Source: Thermosipho africanus Ob7
Lineage (GTDB): Bacteria; Thermotogota; Thermotogae; Thermotogales; Fervidobacteriaceae
Reading direction: 5' to 3'
Length of the DNA: 64,000 nt
Assembly (NCBI RefSeq): GCF_003351105.1
Contig: NZ_NKRG01000004.1
Coordinates: 62,001 to 126,000, forward strand
Under the pieces are notes generated by a model that saw only the letters and a program-made list of their open reading frames with translations, did no database searches and was not told the DNA's origin. This document shows, one piece after another, positions 1-8,238 of the stretch. Position numbers and translations under genes: made by a program. The stretch's first letter is position 1, and the number at the start of each line of letters is the position of its first letter.

Positions 1-1
1 G

Positions 2-322
2 ACCGATGATGAATTAAATCAATATTTTTGGCATCTTGTTGAAAAGGTTGTAGATCCTCTGATAGAACTTGCAAAGACCCATACATCTCCATCTGTTGAA
101 AGATCAGTTCTTTTGAGGATGGGTTTTAATAGTATTGAGGCATCAAAACTTGTTGACATGATATTCCAGAGAGGACTCCTTGGCAAAGGCGCTGGTCATA
201 TTGTTTGGAAAATTGCAAAAGAGAAAAATTTGGATATTATAGAAGCAGGTAGGGCCTTGATTGAAGGAAAATATTGGGAAGATGTTGATAGGATCTTCAA
301 AGGGGTGAATAATAATGCTTGA
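2..322 (+). CDS. oraS: D-ornithine 4,5-aminomutase, small (alpha) subunit OraS, 5' truncated by window edge
   Basis: Only the C-terminal 106 residues are in the window; the frame is open to base 2 and the start lies upstream. OraS is the small subunit of the adenosylcobalamin- and PLP-dependent enzyme that moves the terminal amino group of D-ornithine to C4, giving 2,4-diaminopentanoate in ornithine fermentation. The call rests on the family-like helical C-terminus (segments around GLLGKGAGHIVWKIAK and the GKYWEDV end) and on the oraE gene that overlaps its stop codon by 8 bases. The other ort/ord genes of the pathway would be expected upstream, outside the window. Confidence 0.85.
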   Translation, partial: TDDELNQYFWHLVEKVVDPLIELAKTHTSPSVERSVLLRMGFNSIEASKLVDMIFQRGLLGKGAGHIVWKIAKEKNLDIIEAGRALIEGKYWEDVDRIFKGVNNNA

Positions 323-2507
323 TCCAAAAAAGCCAATAGATATAGATGAAATATTGAAAGATTTGGACAAATATCGCCCAAAGAGAAAAGGATGGACTTG
401 GAGAAAAAGACTCCCAGAAGGTTCAAAAATTGGGGATTATGAATATTACCAAGTCAGCGAAAATTTAAAAAATTCTATTCCACTTCCAGCTGCACATTAC
501 TTTGGAAATATTGATCCTCAACCGGAAGTAGTAATTACCTCAGAAATAGCTTCGGGAAGGTTCGAAGATGATATAAGAAGGATGAGGATGGCAGCTTGGC
601 ATGGTGCAGATCATATTATGGTTATACGAACTCTTGGTCAATCACACTACGATGGACTTATAGAAGGTACACCAGAAGGTGTTGGTGGAATTCCTATAAC
701 AAGAAAGCAACTTCGTGCAACAAGAAAAGCTCTTGATCTTATTGAAGAAGAAGTAGGCCGCCCAATTAATTTTCACAGTTACGTTTCAGGCGTTGCAGGG
801 CCGGAGATAGCTGTTTTATTTGCTGAAGAAGGAGTTAATGGAGCACACCAGGATCCACAATACAATGTTTTGTATAGAGGTATAAATCCTATTAGATCTT
901 TTGTTGATGCAGCTGTTGCAAAAAAGATAATGGCGTCTGTTAATATGCTCCAAATTGACGGTGCACATAATGCAAATGCATCAGCAAAACTTGCGTGGAC
1001 GGTAATGCCTGAACTTCTTGTCCAACATGGAATAAACTGTATGTATTCTTTAAAAGCAGGAATGAAAAAAGAATATATAGCACTATCCACAGTTCCACCA
1101 GTTGTTGCTCCAATGCCTGAGTTTAGATATAACCTACCATATGCTGTAGCATTAAGAGAATTGTTTGATGGATTTAGATTTAGAGCCCAAATGAATACAA
1201 GATACATAGAATCTGACCTTTTCGATGCTACAAGAATACACGTTTTAAATACATTAATTTCAAGACTTACATCAGCAGATTTACAATCAACTATTACTCC
1301 AGATGAAGGAAGGAATGTTCCATGGCACGTAAATTCAATTCGTGGCGTTGAAACGGCAAAACATACATTGGTTGCATTAGATGGAATGAAAAAATATGTA
1401 AAAATTGATGAGAAAAAAATAAGGGAAAAAGTAAGAGAATTGAAAATGAGAGCTATTCTCATGCTGGAAGAAATTTTGGATATGGGTGGGTACTTTGAAG
1501 CATTAGAGGCTGGAATGTTTGTAGATAATGGATACTACCCAGAAAGAATTGGTGATGGAATAGCAAGGAAAAAGGATGGAGAAATTGCCGCTGGAACAGT
1601 TGTACCAAGGGATGAGGACTATATGGCTCCTGTTTGTGAGCATTTTGGATACAACAATCTTCCTGAAGATATTGAAAAACCTTGTGATCTTATAGGCGGT
1701 TGTACGCTTCATAACCCTGATAAAATTCAGTTTATTGACGAATTAGATGAAACAGATAATGTAAATGTAAGACTTGAAAGAATCAGAGATATGAAAAAAA
1801 GAAATGTAATAAAACCTGAAGTTGAGTGGTTTGCAGATGGTTGGATTCAACTTGATATGACATTTGCATTACCTGAAGAATTAGCAGAAGCTGCTGCAAT
1901 TTCTTTGTGTAAGAAACTTGGGTTAGAGGAAATTACAGTAATACACAAGGGAGTTCTTCATCCTGCAGAAGGAACATATATTGAGGTAAAAGCAAAGGTT
2001 CCATTTGAAATTGAAGTTGATAAATTGGAGATTCCAAAGAAACCTGAAACATTACCAGAAGAGGAAATTTTTGAATATGTCAAAAACAATCCATTTCATG
2101 TTGTAGCAGGTACTGTTGGTAACGACGAACATTCAGTTGGATTAAGAGAAGTTTTGGATATAAAGCATGGTGGAATTGAAAAATATGGAATTAAGTATAC
2201 TTATCTTGGAACAAGTGTTCCGCCTGAAAAACTCATTGATGCAGCAATAGAAACAGGTGCAAAAGCTATTTTAGCATCTATGATTATTACACACAACGAT
2301 GTTCACGTTCAAAACATGAGAAAGCTCCATGAGCTTGCTATAGAAAAAGGAATTAGAGATAAGATTATTATAGTTGCAGGTGGAACTCAAATAACAGATG
2401 ATCTTGCAAAAGAAAATGGAATGGATGCAGGTTTTGGAAGAGGAACAAAAGGAGTACATGTTGCATCATTCTTGGTAAAAAAATTAAAAGAGATGGAAAA
2501 TAAATAA
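315..2507 (+). CDS. oraE: D-ornithine 4,5-aminomutase, large (beta) subunit OraE
   Basis: This 730-residue protein is the catalytic subunit that binds both adenosylcobalamin and PLP. The N-terminal 500 or so residues form the TIM-barrel mutase domain, and the last 120 form the B12-binding Rossmann domain. The cobalamin motif DxHxxG is present as DEHSVG, with the cobalt-ligand histidine at residue 606. Lys617, eleven residues later in DIKHGG, matches the spacing of the PLP-binding lysine of the clostridial enzyme. The start ATG follows AGGGGTGA and overlaps oraS. The gene is followed directly by a terminator, so it ends the operon. Length and key residues look intact. Confidence 0.95.
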   Translation: MLDPKKPIDIDEILKDLDKYRPKRKGWTWRKRLPEGSKIGDYEYYQVSENLKNSIPLPAAHYFGNIDPQPEVVITSEIASGRFEDDIRRMRMAAWHGADHIMVIRTLGQSHYDGLIEGTPEGVGGIPITRKQLRATRKALDLIEEEVGRPINFHSYVSGVAGPEIAVLFAEEGVNGAHQDPQYNVLYRGINPIRSFVDAAVAKKIMASVNMLQIDGAHNANASAKLAWTVMPELLVQHGINCMYSLKAGMKKEYIALSTVPPVVAPMPEFRYNLPYAVALRELFDGFRFRAQMNTRYIESDLFDATRIHVLNTLISRLTSADLQSTITPDEGRNVPWHVNSIRGVETAKHTLVALDGMKKYVKIDEKKIREKVRELKMRAILMLEEILDMGGYFEALEAGMFVDNGYYPERIGDGIARKKDGEIAAGTVVPRDEDYMAPVCEHFGYNNLPEDIEKPCDLIGGCTLHNPDKIQFIDELDETDNVNVRLERIRDMKKRNVIKPEVEWFADGWIQLDMTFALPEELAEAAAISLCKKLGLEEITVIHKGVLHPAEGTYIEVKAKVPFEIEVDKLEIPKKPETLPEEEIFEYVKNNPFHVVAGTVGNDEHSVGLREVLDIKHGGIEKYGIKYTYLGTSVPPEKLIDAAIETGAKAILASMIITHNDVHVQNMRKLHELAIEKGIRDKIIIVAGGTQITDDLAKENGMDAGFGRGTKGVHVASFLVKKLKEMENK

Positions 2508-2526
2508 GTAGTAAAATTAATAGTTT

Positions 2527-2560
2527 AAAAGCGGCCTTTTATGGGCCGCTTTTAATTTTT
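2527..2560 (+). terminator. Rho-independent terminator after oraE
   Basis: Perfect stem AAAAGCGGCC / GGCCGCTTTT around a 7-base loop, followed by a T-rich tail. It lies 20 bases after the oraE stop and closes the ornithine operon. Confidence 0.9.
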
Positions 2561-2610
2561 TGAAAAAATAATAAAGATGAAACACAGAATTTTTTGAGTA
2601 TGATTATGAT

Positions 2611-2641
2611 TTGCAATTACTTGGTTTTTTAGTGGTATAAT
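2611..2641 (+). promoter_or_regulatory. Promoter of the tatD-ruvA unit
   Basis: An extended -10, TGGTATAAT (2633-2641), has a TTGCAA-like -35 at 2611-2616 with a long 19-base spacer. It sits 22 bases upstream of the tatD start, and the Shine-Dalgarno AGGGAGGG lies between. The extended -10 probably compensates for the poor spacing. Confidence 0.7.
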
Positions 2642-2663
2642 AAAAATTGAAGGGAGGGTTTTT

Positions 2664-3422
2664 GTGAAAATAGTAGATACACACGCGCATTTGCACATGA
2701 AGCATTTTAATGAAGATAGAGAGAAAATTATAAAAAATTTTGAAAATGATGGTATTGAATTTATAGTTAATGTAGCTACAAATATAGAAGATAGTTATCT
2801 ATGTATTGATCTTTCAAAAAAGTATGAAAGGATATTTACAACAGTAGGTGTTCACCCACATGATAGCAGTAATGTACCAGATGATTATCTTGGAATATTG
2901 GAAAAGCTAGCAAAGAATGAAAAAGTTGTGGCAATTGGGGAGATAGGATTGGATTATTATAGAAACTTTTCCCCAAAAGAAGTACAACAGAAGGTATTTG
3001 CAGAGCAGTTAATGCTTGCAAAGGATTTGAAATTACCAGTTGTTGTTCATGTTAGAGATGCATATGAAGATGCATACAGTATACTTGAAATGATCGGTCC
3101 GTTTAATGGTGTAATTCATTCCTTTAGTGGTGATAGAGAGTATGCTTTAAAATTTGTTAAATTGGGTTTTTATCTAGGAATTGGTGGGCCATTAACATAC
3201 AAGAAAAATCAGCAATTAAGAGATATTGTAAGATTAATTGGAGAGGAAAATATAGTTACTGAAACTGATTGTCCATATCTTCCTCCACAACCTTATAGAG
3301 GAAAGAGAAATGAGCCCTCATATGTAAAATATGTAGTAGAAGAAATAAATAAATTGATCGGTGAAGATGTTTCTGAAAAGTTAATAAATAATGCTAAGGA
3401 ATTATTTGGGGTGAATATATGA
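2664..3422 (+). CDS. TatD family metal-dependent hydrolase (deoxyribonuclease)
   Basis: This 252-residue TIM-barrel metal hydrolase is of the usual length for TatD/YcfH. Visible metal ligands are the N-terminal THAHLH (HxH), GEIGLDYYR with its Glu, the histidines of VVHVRDAY and IHSFSG, and the C-terminal TETDCPYLPP Asp. Family members have 3'-5' exonuclease or DNA-repair related activity; the exact substrate cannot be told from sequence. The start is GTG behind AGGGAGGG. It is the first gene after the promoter and its stop overlaps ruvA (ATGA), which suggests a DNA maintenance pair. Confidence 0.9.
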   Translation: MKIVDTHAHLHMKHFNEDREKIIKNFENDGIEFIVNVATNIEDSYLCIDLSKKYERIFTTVGVHPHDSSNVPDDYLGILEKLAKNEKVVAIGEIGLDYYRNFSPKEVQQKVFAEQLMLAKDLKLPVVVHVRDAYEDAYSILEMIGPFNGVIHSFSGDREYALKFVKLGFYLGIGGPLTYKKNQQLRDIVRLIGEENIVTETDCPYLPPQPYRGKRNEPSYVKYVVEEINKLIGEDVSEKLINNAKELFGVNI

Positions 3423-3988
3423 TTCATGCTTTGAATGGAAAAGTTGAAAGTATAGAAAATGGTAAGGTATATGTAAATGTAAATGATTTAATATATGAAA
3501 TAATTGTAGGAGATACGGGAGATTTTGAGGAATATATAAATAGGAATGTAAAAATATATACAAAAATGGTTGTAAATGATGATGGAATAAGTTTGTATGG
3601 CTTTTTAGAGGTTATTAAACTAAAACTTTTTGAAAAGTTAATTGGTGTGAACAAGCTTGGGCCAAAAAGCGCTTTGAAGATTATTTCATCAAACAGTGTT
3701 GAGTCAGTCGTAAGTGCTATAATCAATGAAGATGTAAAGGCACTCTCGAGCCTACCTGGAATAGGGCCAAAAACTGCAGAGAGAATAGTTTTAGAACTAA
3801 AAGATACAATTAAAGAGTTAGATGTAAGTATTAATGAAAAAGATAGGAAAGTCCTAGAAGCTATAGAAGCTTTAGTTACTTTGGGCTTTAATAGGAATCA
3901 GGCTAAAAAGGCTGTTAATAAAGTTGCCGCAAAGGACGATAAGTTAGATGATATTATTAAAAAGGCGTTGAGATTTTTAAGCAGGTGA
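3419..3988 (+). CDS. ruvA: Holliday junction DNA helicase subunit RuvA
   Basis: This 189-residue protein binds four-way DNA junctions as a tetramer and loads the RuvB motor for branch migration. The N-terminal OB-fold covers about residues 1-62. The helix-hairpin-helix domain II is visible, with the second motif LPGIGPKTAERIVLELK around residue 110. Domain III, the RuvB-binding three-helix bundle, is the last 45 residues. The ATG overlaps the tatD stop by four bases, so translation is probably coupled. ruvB and ruvC are not nearby. Confidence 0.95.
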   Translation: MIHALNGKVESIENGKVYVNVNDLIYEIIVGDTGDFEEYINRNVKIYTKMVVNDDGISLYGFLEVIKLKLFEKLIGVNKLGPKSALKIISSNSVESVVSAIINEDVKALSSLPGIGPKTAERIVLELKDTIKELDVSINEKDRKVLEAIEALVTLGFNRNQAKKAVNKVAAKDDKLDDIIKKALRFLSR

Positions 3989-3992
3989 TACT

Positions 3993-4490
3993 ATGAAAGT
4001 ATCTGCTATTTCAAATCCAATGCTTGGTTATAAGCTTGATCCTGGAGAGCCGGGCCTTTCTCATGGTGCGCCGGCAAGTAGGAGTGTTTTAAGAGTTTTA
4101 TCTCAAGAATTGAGCAATTATTATGCCTTTGAAAGAAAAGCCCAAAAAGAAGGCGGATATATTATATATGGTGGAATATATCTTGATCTTAGAAAAAGAG
4201 GCTCTTTTCTTGCTGCTGTTGCAGGCAAGACAAGAGTTTGGATGTATATTCCAGGAAAAAATGATCAAGACAGGGAAAATTCTGAAAATGAAGGTTTAAA
4301 GGTTGATACAAGGCATGTTTCTGAAAAAATTAGGCAGCTGCAGTTAAAATTACAAATTGAAGAGGACCCAGTAAAAAGAGAAGAATTGGAGAGGCAGATT
4401 TTAATGCTTGAAATAGCAAAAAATGCGTTGCAGTTTGGTATGAGTTTTCCAAAATATTTACTTGGAATATTGTTTGATCAAACCGCATAG
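3993..4490 (+). CDS. Conserved hypothetical protein (165 aa)
   Basis: I do not recognise this family. The protein has no signal peptide or membrane segment. The N-terminal 35 residues are Gly/Pro-rich (GYKLDPGEPGLSHGAP). A mixed core follows (YIIYGGIYLDLRKRG, residues about 50-65), then a charged, probably coiled-coil stretch (about 108-145) with heptad-like Leu/Ile and Glu/Lys. It sits four bases after ruvA and 22 bases before the DRTGG gene, inside one transcription unit. A cytosolic, possibly structural or regulatory role is conceivable, but no function can be assigned. Confidence 0.75.
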   Translation: MKVSAISNPMLGYKLDPGEPGLSHGAPASRSVLRVLSQELSNYYAFERKAQKEGGYIIYGGIYLDLRKRGSFLAAVAGKTRVWMYIPGKNDQDRENSENEGLKVDTRHVSEKIRQLQLKLQIEEDPVKREELERQILMLEIAKNALQFGMSFPKYLLGILFDQTA

Positions 4491-4512
4491 ATGAAATATG
4501 AGAGGTGTAAAA

Positions 4513-4842
4513 ATGAAATTATCCGAAATTATAGAAAAGATAAATGCAGAAGTTGTTTATTTAAAAGAGGATTGCGATATTCTCCATGGTTGTACCGGTG
4601 ATTTGTTAAGTATGGTAATGAAAAATGCCAAAAGTGATTCTATCTGGATCACAGTGCAAAATCATGTAAATATTATTGCAGTCGCGTCAATGGTTGGAAT
4701 AAAGGCTATTGTTTTGTGTGAAGGACTAGAGTATTCGCCTGATACAATTGAAAAAGCAAAGGAAGAAGGAATTAGTCTCTTAAAATCAAATGAAAGTTCT
4801 TTTGTTGTTTCAGGTAAAATCTATTCACTTGGAATAATATGA
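4513..4842 (+). CDS. DRTGG domain protein
   Basis: This 109-residue stand-alone DRTGG-type domain belongs to the small alpha/beta fold also found in phosphotransacetylase-linked and HPr-kinase-related proteins. The characteristic region is around DILHGCTGDLLSMV (about residues 21-34), followed by alternating strands and helices (ITVQNHVNIIAVASMVGIKAIVL). I chose ATG 4513 because GAGAGGTG precedes it; an in-frame ATG at 4498 lies upstream of that site. Its stop overlaps the PHP gene (ATGA). In anaerobic Firmicutes and Thermotogae the trio DRTGG, PHP and HATPase commonly sits beside NADH-dependent FeFe hydrogenase genes. The function of the domain here is unknown. Confidence 0.75.
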   Translation: MKLSEIIEKINAEVVYLKEDCDILHGCTGDLLSMVMKNAKSDSIWITVQNHVNIIAVASMVGIKAIVLCEGLEYSPDTIEKAKEEGISLLKSNESSFVVSGKIYSLGII

Positions 4843-5534
4843 AATGTGACTTACATGTTCATTCTTGCCTTTCACCATGTGCCGATATTTCAATGGTACC
4901 TGGTGTTTTTAAAAATTCATTTCTTGATGTAATTGCCCTTTGTGATCATAACAGTGGAAAAAATGTAAGAATATTTTCAAATGTGTTAAAAGAATTTGGA
5001 AAGGTAGTAATTCCAGGCATCGAGATACAAACAATTGAAGATGTCCATATTTTAGGATATTTCTATGATATAGATTCGCTAGAAAATTTAACCGATATTG
5101 TTTATACTCACCTTCCAAAGATTAAATACGATCCTGAAAAATTTGGTTATCAACTTTATATAAATGAAAAAGACGAGTTTGTTGGTATGGAATTTATCCC
5201 CCTTTCTTTTCCTACCGATTTATCCTTAAGTCAAGCCGTTAATTTAATAAATAAGTATAATGGTATTCCCGTATATGCTCATATTTCAAGAAAATTTGGC
5301 GTTTTATATCAACTGGGAATTTTTCCAAATGAAGATGTGAAAGTTGTGGAAGTTAACAGTAAAGATGATTTGTTTTTGGCGAGAAAACATGGCTTTGTTG
5401 CTCTAAGTTCTTCTGATGCACATTTTATAAATCAAATTGGTGAAAGGTATAGTATAATTGAAGGTGAAAAAAGCGTGAAAAATATTTTAGATAGTATTAT
5501 TGAAGGCAAGGTGAAAACTATATGGGACTTGTAA
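4839..5534 (+). CDS. PHP domain metal-dependent phosphoesterase
   Basis: This 231-residue protein has the PHP fold of the histidinol-phosphatase / polymerase alpha-chain group. Metal-site motifs are DLHVHSCLSP near the N-terminus, CDHNSG, PGIEIQT, a central AHISR and the C-terminal SSDAHF. The ligand set looks complete, so the protein is probably enzymatically active, perhaps on a nucleotide or small phosphoester. It overlaps the DRTGG gene upstream by four bases and the HATPase gene downstream by 13. This coupling suggests the three products work together, but the substrate is unknown. Confidence 0.8.
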   Translation: MKCDLHVHSCLSPCADISMVPGVFKNSFLDVIALCDHNSGKNVRIFSNVLKEFGKVVIPGIEIQTIEDVHILGYFYDIDSLENLTDIVYTHLPKIKYDPEKFGYQLYINEKDEFVGMEFIPLSFPTDLSLSQAVNLINKYNGIPVYAHISRKFGVLYQLGIFPNEDVKVVEVNSKDDLFLARKHGFVALSSSDAHFINQIGERYSIIEGEKSVKNILDSIIEGKVKTIWDL

Positions 5535-6052
5535 CTCTTGCTGACCATGTTCAAGATATTACTGAAAATTCAATTAAAGCGGGGGCAAAAAATGTAACTT
5601 TGGAGATAAATGAAACAGATGATGAGTTCACATTTATTGTCGCTGATGATGGACCGGGTATAAAGGATGTTGATAAGGTGTTTGATCCTTTCTATACAAC
5701 AAGATCTAAAGAGATTCGAAGGTTTGGTTTGGGATTGCCATTTTTAAAGCAAGCGGCAGAAATGACAGGCGGAGAGGTAAAAATTGAAACAAAGCTTGGA
5801 ATAGGGACAAAAGTCTATGCAAATTTTAAAAAATCGCACATTGATTGTCAACCTGTGGGAGACTTAACAATGGTATTTTTAAGTCTTTTAATGAACCAAG
5901 ATGTTAATTTGACAATCAAAAGATGTAGGTATAATGACTGCTATGAAATTAGCAGCGAAGTTGTTAAAAAGTACTTAGGAAGTCTAGATAGTGCAGAAAA
6001 AATTAACATTTTAAAGGAAATGATCGAAGAATTAGAAAAACAAGGAGGTTAG
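5522..6052 (+). CDS. Stand-alone histidine-kinase-type ATPase (HATPase_c) protein
   Basis: This 176-residue GHKL ATP-binding domain lacks a sensor and lacks a phospho-acceptor helix. The N box is at ENSIKAGA (residues 16-23), the G1 box DDGPGI at about 42-47, the F-like segment FDPFYTTR, the G2 box FGLGLP and the final GIGTKV. Beyond residue 105 it carries a short C-terminal extension with two cysteines (RCRYNDCYE). Without a dimerisation/His domain it may act like an anti-sigma-type or partner-dependent kinase. It completes the DRTGG-PHP-HATPase triad and is followed after three bases by the Omp85 gene. Confidence 0.8.
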   Translation: MGLVTLADHVQDITENSIKAGAKNVTLEINETDDEFTFIVADDGPGIKDVDKVFDPFYTTRSKEIRRFGLGLPFLKQAAEMTGGEVKIETKLGIGTKVYANFKKSHIDCQPVGDLTMVFLSLLMNQDVNLTIKRCRYNDCYEISSEVVKKYLGSLDSAEKINILKEMIEELEKQGG

Positions 6053-6055
6053 GTT

Positions 6056-8224
6056 ATGAAAAAAGTGTTGGTCGTTGTTTTGAGCCTTTTTTTTGTTTTA
6101 TCATTTTCATTTGTGCTTGAGAAAGTATCTTTTAACGGATTGAATTCTCTCAACGAGGAGGATTTAAAATTTGCATATGAAGAGTATTTAGGGATGGATG
6201 TAAATGATTATGCTATAAATAACATTGTAAGGAATTTAAAATCAACAGGTTATTTTTCAAGTGTTGAATGGGAAAAAGTTGAAAAAGATAATGTTGTGGA
6301 ATTAGTCATAAATGTGGTTGAAAATAGAAAAATAGAAAATGTTAGTCTAGAAATTAATGGAGTTGGGTTAATTGAAAAAGAGACTCTTGAATCATCAGTT
6401 ACATTGAAAGAAGGTAAGCCTTTTAGTTTTGTAAAGTTTAAAGAGAGTATTGAAAATATAACAAAGCTGTATAAAGACAATGGATATCTTGTTGCTAATG
6501 TATTTTCTAAAAATAAGGATCAAGCATTTGTATACGTTAGCGGTACTGTTGGGTCAACAGAAGTAACTTTTAAAGTAACAGAATATGCATTATACGATAT
6601 AGAATTTTCTGGAAACACAAAAGGTATAGAAGAAGTTTTGTATGATATTAAGAAAGAAACTAAAATAAAAGAATATAAAGATTATCTTGAAAAAAATTGG
6701 TTTTTGAGATTGTTTGACAGTGAAAAAGATTACTATCCAAAACTCTCAGACATACAAAAAGTTTACCAGCAATTAAGTAAATATGTATATTTTTCACCAT
6801 ATACGAATTTACAATTTTTAGAGGTGGATACGGAGAAACCTTCTAAAAAGTTGAATTTCGTAATTGTTCAAAATACCATTACAAGGGAGCCAGTTTATAT
6901 ACAAAAGGTTGATATTGAAGGTAATACATTAAATGACTTTAGTGATTTAGAAACATTATCAGGAACATTTACAAATATCGAGCTTTTAAATATTGTTCAA
7001 AAAGTAAAAAGTTGGTACGATTCGGAAGAATATTTTATTGAGATTAATCCAAAACTTGAAAATGGAATTTTCAAAGTGGAAGTTTTGGAGTATAAATTTG
7101 GAAAATTAAATATTGATGGTTTAACAAGGACAAAGGAATATACATTTGATGATTTAATAAAAGTTAAACCGGGTGATTATGCAAATAGAAATAGTCTTAG
7201 AGATACATATGTTGAGATCTATAAGGCTCAATTTTTTGAAAACATAGATTTTGACATAACTCCTTCTTCGACCGATACTTTAGATGTAACATTGATTGTC
7301 AAAGAAAAAGAAAAAAGGTTTAATTTTGTTGGAGGAGGTGCTTGGGGACCTCCTGGAGATGATAGACCTTGGTATGAAGGTTTTGCAGCCCAAATACAAC
7401 TAAAGACGACTAATCCTTTTGGCCTTGGGCAAACAATAGGCTTAAATGTTTCACTTGGATTGACTAATAAGGTTGTTGGTTTAGAATATTCAATAAGGAA
7501 GCCTTTTGGAAAACCTGTAATTTTTGGCAGTACTTTAAATTATAGTTATAAGAGTGATTCATTGGAAGATGCAACGAGTAATAATTTTGGTTTTAATGTT
7601 TCTCTTAGCACTTTAAAGATAAACAACAACAGTTTTAGTTTTGGAGGGGGCGTAAATTACAAGAAAACTATTTCTGCAACTCCGACAGAGTATTTTGGTG
7701 CAAATGTACTTGTTGGGTACAATTATGAGAATCTTGATGATTTGATTATTCCTACAAAAGGAATTAATTTAAATTTTGTGGGACAAAAATATTTTAAATT
7801 AACAGGTGATGCACCAGTTGCTTTAAAACTTCAAGAAGAATTTTCTTTACATATTCCATTTAGCAACATAGTAGTTGCTTCAAGGTTATATGCTTCCCAA
7901 CTTTTCCAAGAAGAAGGAAGTACAATTTACAATTATTTAAACGGTTTAAATGGTCTTAGAGGTGCAACTTTAGAAGGAAACAAAACATTGTTATTAAATA
8001 ATGATTTAAGGTATGTTTTAAAAGAAAATACTAATATGCCGTTCTATGTTGCTCTATTTTCAGATTTTGCATATGCAGGAGAAGATTATATCTTTGATAA
8101 GTTGAATTATTCATTTGGGGTTGAGCTTGGAATTAATGTCCCAATGTTTGGCCTTTTGAGATTTGGAGAAGCATATTACAATGATAATTGGAACTTTTTC
8201 TTCCTAATGGGGAAAACATTTTAA
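6056..8224 (+). CDS. bamA: Outer membrane protein assembly factor, BamA/Omp85 family
   Basis: This 722-residue precursor inserts beta-barrel proteins into the outer membrane (the toga of Thermotogales). A signal peptide (lysines, then about 15 hydrophobic residues) leads into what look like five POTRA repeats: residues about 22-95, 96-175, 180-275, 280-345 and 346-425, each with the GN/GL turn and strand-helix-helix-strand pattern. The barrel follows from about residue 425 (FVGGGAWGPPGDD) to the C-terminal Phe. A GLRGA segment near residue 638 corresponds to the conserved VRGF/Y motif of loop 6. The Shine-Dalgarno AAGGAGG is strong. The gene lies in the same unit as the triad and alaX. Confidence 0.9.
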   Translation: MKKVLVVVLSLFFVLSFSFVLEKVSFNGLNSLNEEDLKFAYEEYLGMDVNDYAINNIVRNLKSTGYFSSVEWEKVEKDNVVELVINVVENRKIENVSLEINGVGLIEKETLESSVTLKEGKPFSFVKFKESIENITKLYKDNGYLVANVFSKNKDQAFVYVSGTVGSTEVTFKVTEYALYDIEFSGNTKGIEEVLYDIKKETKIKEYKDYLEKNWFLRLFDSEKDYYPKLSDIQKVYQQLSKYVYFSPYTNLQFLEVDTEKPSKKLNFVIVQNTITREPVYIQKVDIEGNTLNDFSDLETLSGTFTNIELLNIVQKVKSWYDSEEYFIEINPKLENGIFKVEVLEYKFGKLNIDGLTRTKEYTFDDLIKVKPGDYANRNSLRDTYVEIYKAQFFENIDFDITPSSTDTLDVTLIVKEKEKRFNFVGGGAWGPPGDDRPWYEGFAAQIQLKTTNPFGLGQTIGLNVSLGLTNKVVGLEYSIRKPFGKPVIFGSTLNYSYKSDSLEDATSNNFGFNVSLSTLKINNNSFSFGGGVNYKKTISATPTEYFGANVLVGYNYENLDDLIIPTKGINLNFVGQKYFKLTGDAPVALKLQEEFSLHIPFSNIVVASRLYASQLFQEEGSTIYNYLNGLNGLRGATLEGNKTLLLNNDLRYVLKENTNMPFYVALFSDFAYAGEDYIFDKLNYSFGVELGINVPMFGLLRFGEAYYNDNWNFFFLMGKTF

Positions 8225-8238
8225 GGGAGGTCTAGCTG

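Noticed and set aside
779-1462. A 227-codon antisense reading frame inside oraE
   Set aside because: It is the mirror of a well-conserved coding region, with no promoter or ribosome site and an implausible composition. The sense strand clearly encodes OraE.
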